Under the pieces are notes generated by a model. The model had not been told where the DNA came from, ran no database searches, and saw only the letters and a list, made by a program, of their open reading frames with translations. From CAYZZU01 sp964483105 (GTDB lineage: Bacteria > CG2-30-53-67), in assembly GCA_964483105.1 (NCBI GenBank), contig CAYZZU010000002.1:1-64000 (forward strand): a stretch of 64,000 nucleotides of DNA. The letters run 5' to 3'. Positions 52,239 through 59,801 of this stretch are shown in pieces (the stretch's first letter is position 1; each line of letters starts with the position of its first letter). A program made the position numbers and the translations under genes.

Positions 52239-53795
52239 ATGTCCATCAAAAAGAAAATCATCCTGATCTTCACCGTCAGTTTCGCGATCGTGGCCATCTT
52301 CGGTCTGGTCGCGGGCCTTGATTTCTGGGAGACACGCAAGGATTTCCGCTTCCTGAAAATCTCAGACAGCATCAGAAGCCGGGTCCTTCAATTAAGACGG
52401 CATGAAAAAAACCTCTTTCTGTATGGGGATCACACGGAGACCAGGAAGATGAGGGAGGTCTTTGATGAAACGGATCAACTGATACGGCAGGGAATGCGAA
52501 ACGATCGGTTTCGCCAAATCACATTCAAGCTCAAGACCAAGGTGCGGGAATACAAAAAGGCATTCCGGCAGATCATCGAATCCCAATCACAATTCAGAAA
52601 CGAACTTCTCCTGCTGAAGAAAGAAAAAACAGAGTACGCGTTCCTGATCCCAATCATTGAAGACACTTTTCTGACCAACCCCGTTCAGATCCTCAAGGAG
52701 TTGAGAAAGTTTTTCTCTCTCCCGGAGGACAGCAGAGCCGTTCTGCTCCTGCGGCAGATCGAATCTCAGCAGAGAATTCTGCGAAAAACCGGGGAAGACA
52801 TCATCGACCTCTCGAGAGAACTGGACCGCGGGGTCCGGATCAGGGTGCAAAATGTGCTCAAAACGTCCGAAACGGGAATCCTCGTCCTATTTCCGCTCAC
52901 TTTTATCTTCGGATTCATCACCATCTTTCTCGTGGTTCAGAGCATCACGAAACGGTTAAATGAACTGATGCATACGATCCTACACGCCGGAGAAGGTTTT
53001 TTTTCCCCGATGCCTTTCCCTTCCGGACGTGACGAGGTCGGAACACTGATCCGAACGTACAACAACATGGCGGAAGCTTTAAAGGTCCGGGATCTTGAAC
53101 TGAAGAAAAAAGAAGCGGAACTGATGCACAGCAAGAAGCTGGCATCCATCGGGACCCTGGCATCCGGCGTTGCCCATGAGTTGAACAACCCCCTGAACAA
53201 CATCCATATTTCCGCGCAGATCCTGAGAAGAGAAATGGGACCGAACTGTCCATCCATTGTCCACGAAACAGTGGAGGATATTCTCAACCAGTCGATCCGA
53301 GTCAAGAAAACAGTGGGGGACCTGCTGGAGTTTGCACGGTACAAAGACCCCCGGTTTGTCCAGACCAATCTGGTGGAGATCATTCAGCGGACATTCAATC
53401 AAGTGAAGCGGCTGACCCCGACGGACAGGATCCATTTCACACTCGACGCCCCTCCCATGGTGGAACTCGCCGCCGATCCGGTGAGAATGGAACGGGTATT
53501 CCTGAATCTTTTCACCAATGCCGTTGACGCGATGGAAGGAAAGGGGGAATTGAAGGTGAGCATCTCAGCCGGAGAGGATTCCGTACGGGTGGTCGTACGG
53601 GATACAGGGCGCGGAATCCCGGGAGAGAGGATGGAAAAGATCTTCGATCCCTTTTTCACGACCAAAGACAAGGGGACCGGACTGGGACTCTCGATCACCT
53701 ACAATATCATCAAGAATCACCATGGAACGATCCGGGTCGAGAGCACGGAGGGACGCGGGACAACCTTCAGCATTCTCCTACCGAGGGTTCAATGA
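52239..53795 (+). CDS. Membrane sensor histidine kinase (NtrB/ZraS-like)
   Basis: 518 residues. TM1 about 7-26, a long helical extracytoplasmic sensor (about 30-210), TM2 about 212-234, HAMP-like linker, coiled coil, HisKA with His 313 (LASGVAHELNNPLNNIHISAQIL) and a complete HATPase_c domain (NLFTNAVDAMEG, RDTGRGI, FFTTKDKGTGLGLSITYNII). Its stop overlaps the response-regulator ATG by four bases. Signal unknown; the helical sensor resembles chemoreceptor-type four-helix domains. Confidence 0.94.
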   Translation: MSIKKKIILIFTVSFAIVAIFGLVAGLDFWETRKDFRFLKISDSIRSRVLQLRRHEKNLFLYGDHTETRKMREVFDETDQLIRQGMRNDRFRQITFKLKTKVREYKKAFRQIIESQSQFRNELLLLKKEKTEYAFLIPIIEDTFLTNPVQILKELRKFFSLPEDSRAVLLLRQIESQQRILRKTGEDIIDLSRELDRGVRIRVQNVLKTSETGILVLFPLTFIFGFITIFLVVQSITKRLNELMHTILHAGEGFFSPMPFPSGRDEVGTLIRTYNNMAEALKVRDLELKKKEAELMHSKKLASIGTLASGVAHELNNPLNNIHISAQILRREMGPNCPSIVHETVEDILNQSIRVKKTVGDLLEFARYKDPRFVQTNLVEIIQRTFNQVKRLTPTDRIHFTLDAPPMVELAADPVRMERVFLNLFTNAVDAMEGKGELKVSISAGEDSVRVVVRDTGRGIPGERMEKIFDPFFTTKDKGTGLGLSITYNIIKNHHGTIRVESTEGRGTTFSILLPRVQ

Positions 53796-55123
53796 GTTTA
53801 AAGATACTGATCGCAGAAGACGAAGCCATCACCCTGAAACACCTTCTTTATACCCTGGAAAAGGAAGGTCATAAGGTTTCCGGAGCCGAGGACGGTCTTG
53901 CAGCCTGGGAAAAGATCCGGAAAAACCATTTCGATCTGGTCATCACGGACATCAAAATGCCCAAACTGGACGGCATCCATCTCCTGGAAAGGATCAAAGA
54001 AAACTGGGCACAGACGGAAGTCATCATGATCACGGGGTTCGGGAGTATCGATTCAGCCGTGGAGGCCATTAAAAAAGGAGCCTACGACTACATTACGAAA
54101 CCGTTCAATCTGGATGAAATTGTTCTGAAAGTCGAACAGATCGGCGAAAAGAAAAATCTTGAAAAAGAAAATACGGCCCTCAAACTATCGCTCGGATCAG
54201 ACAGGAATCTGCCTGTATTCATTGCGAAAAGCAAAAAAATGCAGGAAGTAGTCAACATTATCAGGAACATCAGCGGATCGGACTGCAACGTGCTTATTTC
54301 AGGAGAAAGCGGTGTAGGAAAAGGGATCGTAGCGAAGCTCATCCATTATACCGGTGTTCGGAGAGACCAGCATTTCCTTGCCGTGAACTGCGCCGTTTTC
54401 ACAGAGGAACTCCTTGCGAGTGAACTCTTCGGCCATCAGAAAGGGGCCTTTACAAATGCCGTCTCGGAAAAAAAAGGCCTGTTGGAAGTTGCCGACGGGG
54501 GAACGGTATTTCTGGATGAAATTTCAGAGATGACCCCCGCCCTGCAGGCAAAACTGCTGAAAGTCATTGAAGATCGGGAGTTCTTAAGAGTGGGGGGAAC
54601 GAGACCGATCCGGGTTGATGTCCGTTTCATCGCGGCCTCGAACCAGAACCTGCAGGAACTTATTGAAAAGGGAAAATTCAGAAACGACCTGTTCTACAGG
54701 CTCAACGTAATGGATATCCACATCCCTCCGCTTCGGGAAAGAAAAGCGGATATTCTGCCGTTGAGCCATCATTTTCTCGAAAAACATTCCCAACGAAGCA
54801 ACAAAAAAATTCGTGGTTTCAGCGAGAAGGCGATGCGCCTTTTAAAGTCGTACAGTTACCCGGGAAATGTCAGAGAACTGGAAAATATCATAGAGCGAGC
54901 CCTGATTCTGGAGAAAACACCCATGATCCTCCCCGACTCCCTCCCTGTCGGCATGCAACTGTTTCAAATTGAAACTATTGTTCCAGACCGTCTCAAGACC
55001 ATTGACGAACTTTCACGTGAATATGCCATCAAGGTCATCCAACTGGTCAACGGAAATAAGACCAAAGCCTCCGAGATCTTAGGTATATCAAGGACCAGCC
55101 TGTGGCGAATCCTCAAGGAGTAA
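53792..55123 (+). CDS. Sigma-54-dependent NtrC-family response regulator
   Basis: 443 residues. Receiver with Asp 53 (LVITDIKMPKLDG) and Lys 103. AAA+ domain: Walker A GESGVGK 171-177, sigma-54-contact loop GAFTNA 218-223 (consensus GAFTGA), Walker B VFLDEI 239-244, FRNDLFYRLNV arginine-finger helix. C-terminal Fis-type helix-turn-helix (GNKTKASEILGISRTSLWRIL). Partner of the overlapping kinase. A near-perfect sigma-54 promoter sits 527 bases past its stop and drives the next operon, the obvious target. Confidence 0.95.
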   Translation: MSLKILIAEDEAITLKHLLYTLEKEGHKVSGAEDGLAAWEKIRKNHFDLVITDIKMPKLDGIHLLERIKENWAQTEVIMITGFGSIDSAVEAIKKGAYDYITKPFNLDEIVLKVEQIGEKKNLEKENTALKLSLGSDRNLPVFIAKSKKMQEVVNIIRNISGSDCNVLISGESGVGKGIVAKLIHYTGVRRDQHFLAVNCAVFTEELLASELFGHQKGAFTNAVSEKKGLLEVADGGTVFLDEISEMTPALQAKLLKVIEDREFLRVGGTRPIRVDVRFIAASNQNLQELIEKGKFRNDLFYRLNVMDIHIPPLRERKADILPLSHHFLEKHSQRSNKKIRGFSEKAMRLLKSYSYPGNVRELENIIERALILEKTPMILPDSLPVGMQLFQIETIVPDRLKTIDELSREYAIKVIQLVNGNKTKASEILGISRTSLWRILKE

Positions 55124-55148
55124 CCATTCCTTTCCAGTACCCACTTAT

Positions 55149-55175
55149 GGTGTCAGGCCTTGACATATGACATAA
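55149..55175 (+). repeat. Short dispersed GTCAGG-type repeat
   Basis: GGTGTCAGGCCTTGACATAT then GACATAA; related to the unit at 24713-24736 on the other strand. Confidence 0.4.
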
Positions 55176-55414
55176 TTTGAAGGTATGTCTCGTTTTATGG
55201 GATGTCCACTCCGAATCCAGGGACCTCTGGGGGTCATGCGCTATAATTTTGTCAAGCAAAAAATTTAAGAGAGAGTTCTTCCCTGAGTCGTCCAGACCCC
55301 TTTCGCTATCTTTTTTTGGTTTGCTGTCTCTGAAACCATTGTGTCCTGGGTTTCTCTCCCCTGCGGATCTTTCCGGCCCATTTGGGTATTCGACCTGTCT
55401 CGGTTCTCCCGAAA

Positions 55415-55510
55415 ACATAAAAGGGGACAGGCTACTTTTTGTGATCAATGGTCGATTCTGTGAAAAAGTAGCCTGTCCCCTTTATGTGCTTCTGTCCCCT
55501 TTATGTGCTT
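55415..55510. repeat. REP-like long inverted repeat plus 19-bp tandem duplication
   Basis: Left arm ACATAAAAGGGGACAGGCTA-CTTTTT (55415-55440) pairs with right arm AAAAAGTAGCCTGTCCCCTT-TATGT (55463-55486), 22-base loop, one mismatch in length. The right arm continues into two adjacent copies of CTGTCCCCTTTATGTGCTT (55473-55491, 55492-55510). Typical of REP/REPIN elements moved by IS200-like transposases; none is encoded here. Confidence 0.75.
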
Positions 55511-55649
55511 CTTGATCTCGTTGCAGGAAAACTGGACTTACCCACACAATCCTGTTGAGAACCTAAAAACCGTTCCTTTGTGTTTAGAAATGAAACGCTT
55601 TATCTCCGATCTAAAATACCATTTCTCTTTCATTTCAATAAGTTAGAAC

Positions 55650-55665
55650 TGGCACGCTCTTTGCT
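55650..55665 (+). promoter_or_regulatory. Sigma-54 (-24/-12) promoter
   Basis: TGGCACGCTCTTTGCT fits the consensus TGGCAC-G-N4-TTGCT exactly, with GG-N10-GC spacing. Predicted start near 55676, about 45 bases before the UspA-like ATG. It lies directly downstream of the NtrC-family gene. Confidence 0.85.
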
Positions 55666-55720
55666 ATAACCTCTATGTAGAGGCTGATACCTTGTATCCA
55701 CCCGGAAAGGAGGTGAGTAA

Positions 55721-56218
55721 ATGAGGAGCAAGTTGCTGTATGTGGTAAAAGGGGAAGCGGCCTGCTTGAAAGACGGTTTTACATACGCTAAGGAATTATC
55801 GAAGGTCGTCAAGGGGGGACTTTACATCCTGTTTCATTATGATCGAAAGATGTTGAGAACCTTTGAAGACGAAATGACGGCCGTTGCGTTCGCGGAGGCC
55901 GGAGAGTCGGAAACAGCACAAGAGATTCTCAGGGAACGGGAACACGTTCTGAAGGCGGAAGCAGAAAAAAGAATTCAGATCTGGAAGAAAGAGTGTGAAA
56001 ACCCGGATCTGATTACAAAATTCGATGTTGTCACGGGCGATCTTCTCTCCGCGATCAGACAGATTCTTCAAAATCACGCAGGGATCGAAATCGTTATTTT
56101 AAGCCCCTCCCTGATGGAGCGGAACAAACCCTTCAGCATCAGAAGGCTCAGAAAATATATACACAGACCGGTTGTCACAATGTCCAGACAGATACAGGTT
56201 GAGGGATCAACTCGTTAA
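55721..56218 (+). CDS. UspA-like protein carrying a FEDEM/AFAEAGE insert
   Basis: 165 residues. Opens KLLYVVKGEAACLKDGFTYA and closes with GIEIVILSPSLMERN...RRLRKYIHRPVVTMSR, the beta-strand/helix edges of a universal-stress-protein fold, without a clear ATP-binding G-2x-G-9x-G motif. Residues 48-70 hold FEDEMTAVAFAEAGESETAQ, a block that recurs almost unchanged in the next gene. AAGGAGG lies seven bases before the ATG. First gene under the sigma-54 promoter. I do not recognise a named family for the insert. Confidence 0.7.
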   Translation: MRSKLLYVVKGEAACLKDGFTYAKELSKVVKGGLYILFHYDRKMLRTFEDEMTAVAFAEAGESETAQEILREREHVLKAEAEKRIQIWKKECENPDLITKFDVVTGDLLSAIRQILQNHAGIEIVILSPSLMERNKPFSIRRLRKYIHRPVVTMSRQIQVEGSTR

Positions 56219-56236
56219 GAAATGAAGGAGCATATC

Positions 56237-56413
56237 ATGAAGGCACTCAAGAAATTCATTAAGAAATTTGAGGACGAAATGGCGGCCGCGGCTTTCGCGG
56301 AGGCCGGAGAACCGGAGACGGCCCTGGAGATCCTGAAGGAATCGTCTGAGCGGGATCACCACAATGGCAAAAAAATCGGTCAGATTCTGCCGAACCCGGC
56401 TGCAAGTAAATAA
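56237..56413 (+). CDS. Small FEDEM/AFAEAGE-motif protein
   Basis: 58 residues from ATG 56237 (AAGGAG six bases upstream). MKALKKFIKK, then FEDEMAAAAFAEAGEPETAL (11-30) and EIL, then a hydrophilic tail. The motif is the same as in residues 48-70 of the preceding UspA-like protein. No TM, signal peptide or Cys. It lies between the UspA-like gene and the TauE permease; similar tiny proteins next to TauE genes are familiar to me from delta-type genomes, but with no known function. Confidence 0.7.
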   Translation: MKALKKFIKKFEDEMAAAAFAEAGEPETALEILKESSERDHHNGKKIGQILPNPAASK

Positions 56414-56459
56414 TAATCATTCACTCTCATAGGAAACAGAAGAAAGGAGTATCCCGAAA

Positions 56460-57239
56460 ATGGAAATGTTCAATGTTCTGTTGGTGCTGGGTGTAATCGG
56501 CGGTTTTCTGTCCGGACTACTCGGTCTGGGAGGCGCGATCATCATGATCCCCCTGATGCTGTTTGTCCCGAAAATCCTCGGAATCGGCGTTCTCAGCATG
56601 AAGGCGGTCGCGGGTCTGTCGATGATCCAGGTGGTTTTCGCTTCCATGTCGGGGGTGATCCGGCACCGGAAAAATAAATTTGTCAGTATCAAACTTCTGC
56701 TGAGCCTCGGGGTGGCGGTCGCAATCGGTTCCGCCTTCGGCTCCGTGATCTCCAAATATATGAGCAACCAGTCCCTCATGATCGCATTCGGCGTCATCGC
56801 GGTCGTCGCGGCACTCATGATGTTCATCCCGCCCAGAGAGGAAGACGCAAAGATCTCCAATCCGGATGACATTGATTTCAACAAACCGCTTGCCGTGGGT
56901 CTCGGGCTTCTGATCGGTTGCCTGGCCGGAATGGTCGGTGCCGGAGGCGGATTCATCCTGATTCCGGTCATGCTGTATGTCTTGAGGATTCCGCTCCGTG
57001 TCACGATCGGAACAAGCCTGGGGATCGTATTTATCGGAGCGATCATGGGAGCCATTGGAAAGATGGCGACAGGCCAGGTCGACTGGCTGCTCGCCCTGGC
57101 GCTCATCATCAGTTCCATCCCTTCGGCGCAATTCGGAAGCATTGTCAGCAAGAAAACCCCCGCCCTGATCCTCCGTTACTCCCTGATGGTGGTGATCATT
57201 CTGACCAGCGTCCAGATCTGGTACAAAATCATCGCTTAA
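56460..57239 (+). CDS. TauE/SafE-family sulfite/organosulfonate exporter-type permease
   Basis: 259 residues, about seven to eight TM helices in two halves, each with a glycine-rich repeat: LSGLLGLGGAIIMIPLML (N-half) and LAGMVGAGGGFILIPVML (C-half), the TauE/SafE (DUF81) signature. Members move sulfite, sulfoacetate, taurine or other small anions. AAAGGAG precedes the start. Third gene of the sigma-54 operon, followed by a strong hairpin. Confidence 0.92.
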   Translation: MEMFNVLLVLGVIGGFLSGLLGLGGAIIMIPLMLFVPKILGIGVLSMKAVAGLSMIQVVFASMSGVIRHRKNKFVSIKLLLSLGVAVAIGSAFGSVISKYMSNQSLMIAFGVIAVVAALMMFIPPREEDAKISNPDDIDFNKPLAVGLGLLIGCLAGMVGAGGGFILIPVMLYVLRIPLRVTIGTSLGIVFIGAIMGAIGKMATGQVDWLLALALIISSIPSAQFGSIVSKKTPALILRYSLMVVIILTSVQIWYKIIA

Positions 57240-57266
57240 TGAAGGAAGACCCGGGGAAAAGAAACA

Positions 57267-57298
57267 GGGATGGATACAGGGACTCCTGTATCCATCCC
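57267..57298 (+). terminator. Perfect 14-bp hairpin after the TauE gene
   Basis: GGGATGGATACAGG, loop GACT, CCTGTATCCATCCC. Stable stem 28 bases past the stop, but the following bases are CCCATTTCG and not a T-run, so termination efficiency is uncertain; it may stabilise the mRNA 3' end. Confidence 0.55.
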
Positions 57299-57341
57299 CC
57301 CATTTCGAACCGTTTGAGGGGAATTCCCCGTATCATCGTTC

Positions 57342-57370
57342 TTGAGTCTCGGGGCCTTTTCAGGTATACT
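57342..57370 (+). promoter_or_regulatory. Sigma-70-type promoter for the tandem UspA gene
   Basis: TTGAGT (57342-57347), 17-base spacer, TATACT (57365-57370), predicted start near 57377, leaving a leader of about 110 bases. Confidence 0.65.
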
Positions 57371-57421
57371 TTCTTCTCATAGGAGGTACTGAAGAACCGA
57401 TTCGATTGTGTCGGGAGCCGG

Positions 57422-57474
57422 CACGGGGTCCACGGTTGCCTTGTCTTTTCCGTTTTGGGGCTGAAGACCCCGTG
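57422..57474 (+). promoter_or_regulatory. Leader inverted repeat overlapping the uspA ribosome site
   Basis: CACGGGGTC (57422-57430) and GACCCCGTG (57466-57474) are exact inverted repeats, 35-base loop. The right arm runs into GTGGAG, the likely ribosome site of the UspA gene, so folding could block translation. Confidence 0.4.
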
Positions 57475-57487
57475 GAGTACGGATCCA

Positions 57488-58357
57488 ATGGAAAGCCCTC
57501 CGAAAATCGTGGTGTTAGACGACACACAGAAGAGTGAGGACCTGATCCGGACCGCGCTCTTCTGGACAGAAATTCTCCACGCCGAAATCAAGGTGGTTCG
57601 CGTGATCGACGAAACGGTCCTTCGCGACACAACCCGGACCATGGGGGTTTTCGGACCGGTCGCCAAGAAGGTCAGAAAGGAGTTCATCCACGAAGGGACG
57701 GAAGCAATTCACCGGATCTTAACAAAGCTGAATGTCCCGTCTTCCACGGAGATCCAGGTGATCTCCGGGCATCCGACAGAGTCGATCAAGGAAATCCTCG
57801 ATCGTTCTCCTGTGGATCTGCTCATCCTCTCCCCCCGCTTAAAAGGTCCCCTCGGTATGATCGCCCCCGAACTGACCGGTTACGCCAGGGGAAACTGTCT
57901 GGTCCTGACCCGGGGAAAACAATGGGACAAACCACACAAAATCCTGCTCGCAACGGATGGATCCGGAAGGAATCGACATGCACTTCATGCCGCAACCGAC
58001 CTGACCAGGAATTTTGACGGTTTTCTCCGCATCATTTCCGTTGTCACCTCGAATGAAGAATTGCAGATTCACGGTCCGGCGTTCCTCGAAAAAATGTACC
58101 GTCAGGCAAGCCGGACCGTGGATGGGATCGTGAACCACGTGAAGCGACAAGGCCTCAATGCGGAGGGGATCGTGAGGGAGGGGAGCGTACCCGATGCGAT
58201 CGTGGCGGATTCAAGAGAATGGTTGCCGGAGCTGATTGTCGTCGGCAGCTTCAGTCGGACCGGACTGAACCGGCTCTTCATGGGAAGTGTCGCCGGAACG
58301 ATCATCACCCAGGTTGCCGCGCCTGTTCTCGTCGTGAAAAAACCCTTACAGACGTAA
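57488..58357 (+). CDS. Tandem universal stress protein (two UspA domains)
   Basis: 289 residues from ATG 57488; an upstream in-frame TTG at 57455 is inside the leader hairpin. Domain 1 (about 5-140) is divergent and lacks the ATP motif. Domain 2 (about 148-289) is canonical: KILLATDGSGRNRHAL, GSVPDAIVADSREWLPELIVVGSFSRTGLNRLFMGSVAGTIITQVAAPVLVV with the G-2x-G-9x-G-(S/T) pattern as GS-G-GSVAGTI. Own promoter, but adjacent to the sigma-54 UspA/TauE operon. Confidence 0.92.
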   Translation: MESPPKIVVLDDTQKSEDLIRTALFWTEILHAEIKVVRVIDETVLRDTTRTMGVFGPVAKKVRKEFIHEGTEAIHRILTKLNVPSSTEIQVISGHPTESIKEILDRSPVDLLILSPRLKGPLGMIAPELTGYARGNCLVLTRGKQWDKPHKILLATDGSGRNRHALHAATDLTRNFDGFLRIISVVTSNEELQIHGPAFLEKMYRQASRTVDGIVNHVKRQGLNAEGIVREGSVPDAIVADSREWLPELIVVGSFSRTGLNRLFMGSVAGTIITQVAAPVLVVKKPLQT

Positions 58358-58491
58358 GGATCATCGGTTCGAGCGGATACGCCGCCAATCCGATCGTGGC
58401 GGATTACCGGGAAGATGGATTGAAGGGCCGGCTCATCAAACCCTATCAATTCCAGGAACTGCAACAGGTGATCAATCAGGTCCTGGAATGA
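58348..58491 (+). pseudogene. Remnant of a response-regulator receiver domain
   Basis: In the frame overlapping the UspA stop, about 47 codons read TDVRIIGSSGYAANPIVADY, then REDGLKGRLIKPYQFQELQQ, ending VINQVLE and TGA. This is the C-terminal third of a hybrid-kinase receiver: the SSGY strand, the G-F/L-KG-KPY segment with the conserved Lys-Pro, and the last helix. Everything upstream (phospho-Asp, kinase) is absent and no start fits. A similar tail occurs in the hybrid kinase at 62.8-64 kb. Confidence 0.7.
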
Positions 58492-58522
58492 TTCGAGATC
58501 ACGAGGGAGAAGGAGGTGGAAG

Positions 58523-58711
58523 GTGAACTCCGCGAAACCGGTTGACTGCCTGCGTTGCAGGCATTTCTTCGTCACCTGGGACAAATACTTTCCGCGCGGA
58601 TGCCGGGCCATGGGATTCAAAGGAAAGGAGATTCCTTCCCTGTTCGTCTCCCGAACCTCCGGTATGGCCTGTCGGGCCTTTGAGGAAAAAGAAAGAACCA
58701 ACAGAAAATAA
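58523..58711 (+). CDS. Small Cys-containing conserved protein
   Basis: 62 residues, GTG start with AAGGAGG six bases upstream. Cys at 9, 12, 27 and 50 in the pattern CLRCRHFFVTWDKYFPRGCR then GFKGKEIPS and SGMACRAF. I recall this CxxC...VTWD...GC...GFK...SG..C pattern as a conserved small-protein family of anaerobic and delta-type bacteria with no proven function; the four Cys may bind a metal. Its stop TAA directly abuts the LOG-family ATG. Confidence 0.75.
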   Translation: MNSAKPVDCLRCRHFFVTWDKYFPRGCRAMGFKGKEIPSLFVSRTSGMACRAFEEKERTNRK

Positions 58712-59779
58712 ATGGAAGGTCCGCATCCTGGGCGGATGAACGACAACATGGAACTTCATTTCACCCGAACTAACGGTCCCGCAGATCAGGCCATCGAGGA
58801 GTTGATTCGCCTCGTGGGAGGGGTCCATCACCCGGAATTCGTGCGGGAGTTGATCCTGGCGGCTCTCAAGGCCGGCCAGGAAGATGATCAAAGGGCCGAT
58901 CTGAAGTTGATGAATTCCACGCTGAAGGAGATGCGCTTTACCGCCAAGGTCTTCGGTCCCTATCGGAACGTAAAGAAAGTCACCGTTTTCGGCTCCGCCA
59001 GGACACAGACCGATGAGGCGATCTATGATATGGCCCGGTGTCTCGGCCGGGAACTGGCCGAAGCGGGATACATGGTGATCACGGGGGGAGGGCCTGGAAT
59101 CATGCAGGCGGTCAATGAGGGCGCCGGTTCCGACCATTCTTTCGGCGTGAACATCCGGCTCCCCTTTGAGCAGCAACCGAACCCCTTTGTGGAAGGCAAT
59201 CCACGGCACATCATGTACAAATACTTTTTCAACCGGAAGGTCGCCTTTCTGAAAGAGGCGGATGCCGTAGTCCTGTTCCCGGGCGGATTCGGCACCCTCG
59301 ATGAGGCCATGGAAGTCCTCACCCTTCTGCAAACGGGAAAACGGGATCTCCTTCCTCTCATCCTCGTCGATGAACCGGAAGGAAGTTACTGGAGACAATG
59401 GCTCCGGTTCGTTGAAAACGAACTCCTTGCCGGAGGCTATGTCGGATCATCGGACTTTCATCTTTTTGAACGGGTTGATTCCGTGGAAGAAGCCGTTCGG
59501 AGAATCCATTGTTTCTACCGCCGGTATCACAGTCTGCGGTATGTCGGAGACCGCCTGGTCATCCGGATGACGTCCCCTCTCCCTCCACAGTCTCTCCGGA
59601 AAATCAGGGAAGATTTCTCCGATATCCTGAACGGAAGGGAGGGCATCTTCCCCTCAAAGGCGCTCCCCGTCGAGAGGGACGAACCGGAGATTCTGCGTCT
59701 GCCGAGGCTGATCCTGGAGTTCAACCGGAAGGACTTCGGAAGGTTACGACAACTGATCCATGAAATCAACCAATGCTGA
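58712..59779 (+). CDS. LOG-family (TIGR00730-like) protein, putative nucleotide phosphoribohydrolase
   Basis: 355 residues. Rossmann-type lysine-decarboxylase-like fold with VTVFGSARTQ, VITGGGPGIMQAVNEGA and FPGGFGTLDEAMEVLTLLQTGK, the PGGxGTxxE active site. Active relatives cleave nucleoside monophosphates to free base and ribose phosphate (cytokinin activation in LOG). An N-terminal 75-residue helical extension and an 80-residue C-terminal extension make it longer than minimal LOG (about 190). Start ATG abuts the preceding stop; weak ribosome site, so coupling is likely. Confidence 0.9.
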   Translation: MEGPHPGRMNDNMELHFTRTNGPADQAIEELIRLVGGVHHPEFVRELILAALKAGQEDDQRADLKLMNSTLKEMRFTAKVFGPYRNVKKVTVFGSARTQTDEAIYDMARCLGRELAEAGYMVITGGGPGIMQAVNEGAGSDHSFGVNIRLPFEQQPNPFVEGNPRHIMYKYFFNRKVAFLKEADAVVLFPGGFGTLDEAMEVLTLLQTGKRDLLPLILVDEPEGSYWRQWLRFVENELLAGGYVGSSDFHLFERVDSVEEAVRRIHCFYRRYHSLRYVGDRLVIRMTSPLPPQSLRKIREDFSDILNGREGIFPSKALPVERDEPEILRLPRLILEFNRKDFGRLRQLIHEINQC

Positions 59780-59801
59780 CGACTGATCCGTTCCGGAAAA
59801 C

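Larger units (their letters stand above)
55124..55649. other. Intergenic region with repeat remnants; regulatory zone
   Basis: No supported gene. Contains a GTCAGG-type repeat (55149-55175), a long REP-like inverted repeat (55415-55486) with a 19-bp tandem copy, and an exact GAAATGAAA/TTTCATTTC inverted repeat (55587-55595, 55628-55636) just upstream of the sigma-54 promoter that might bind the activator. Confidence 0.5.
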
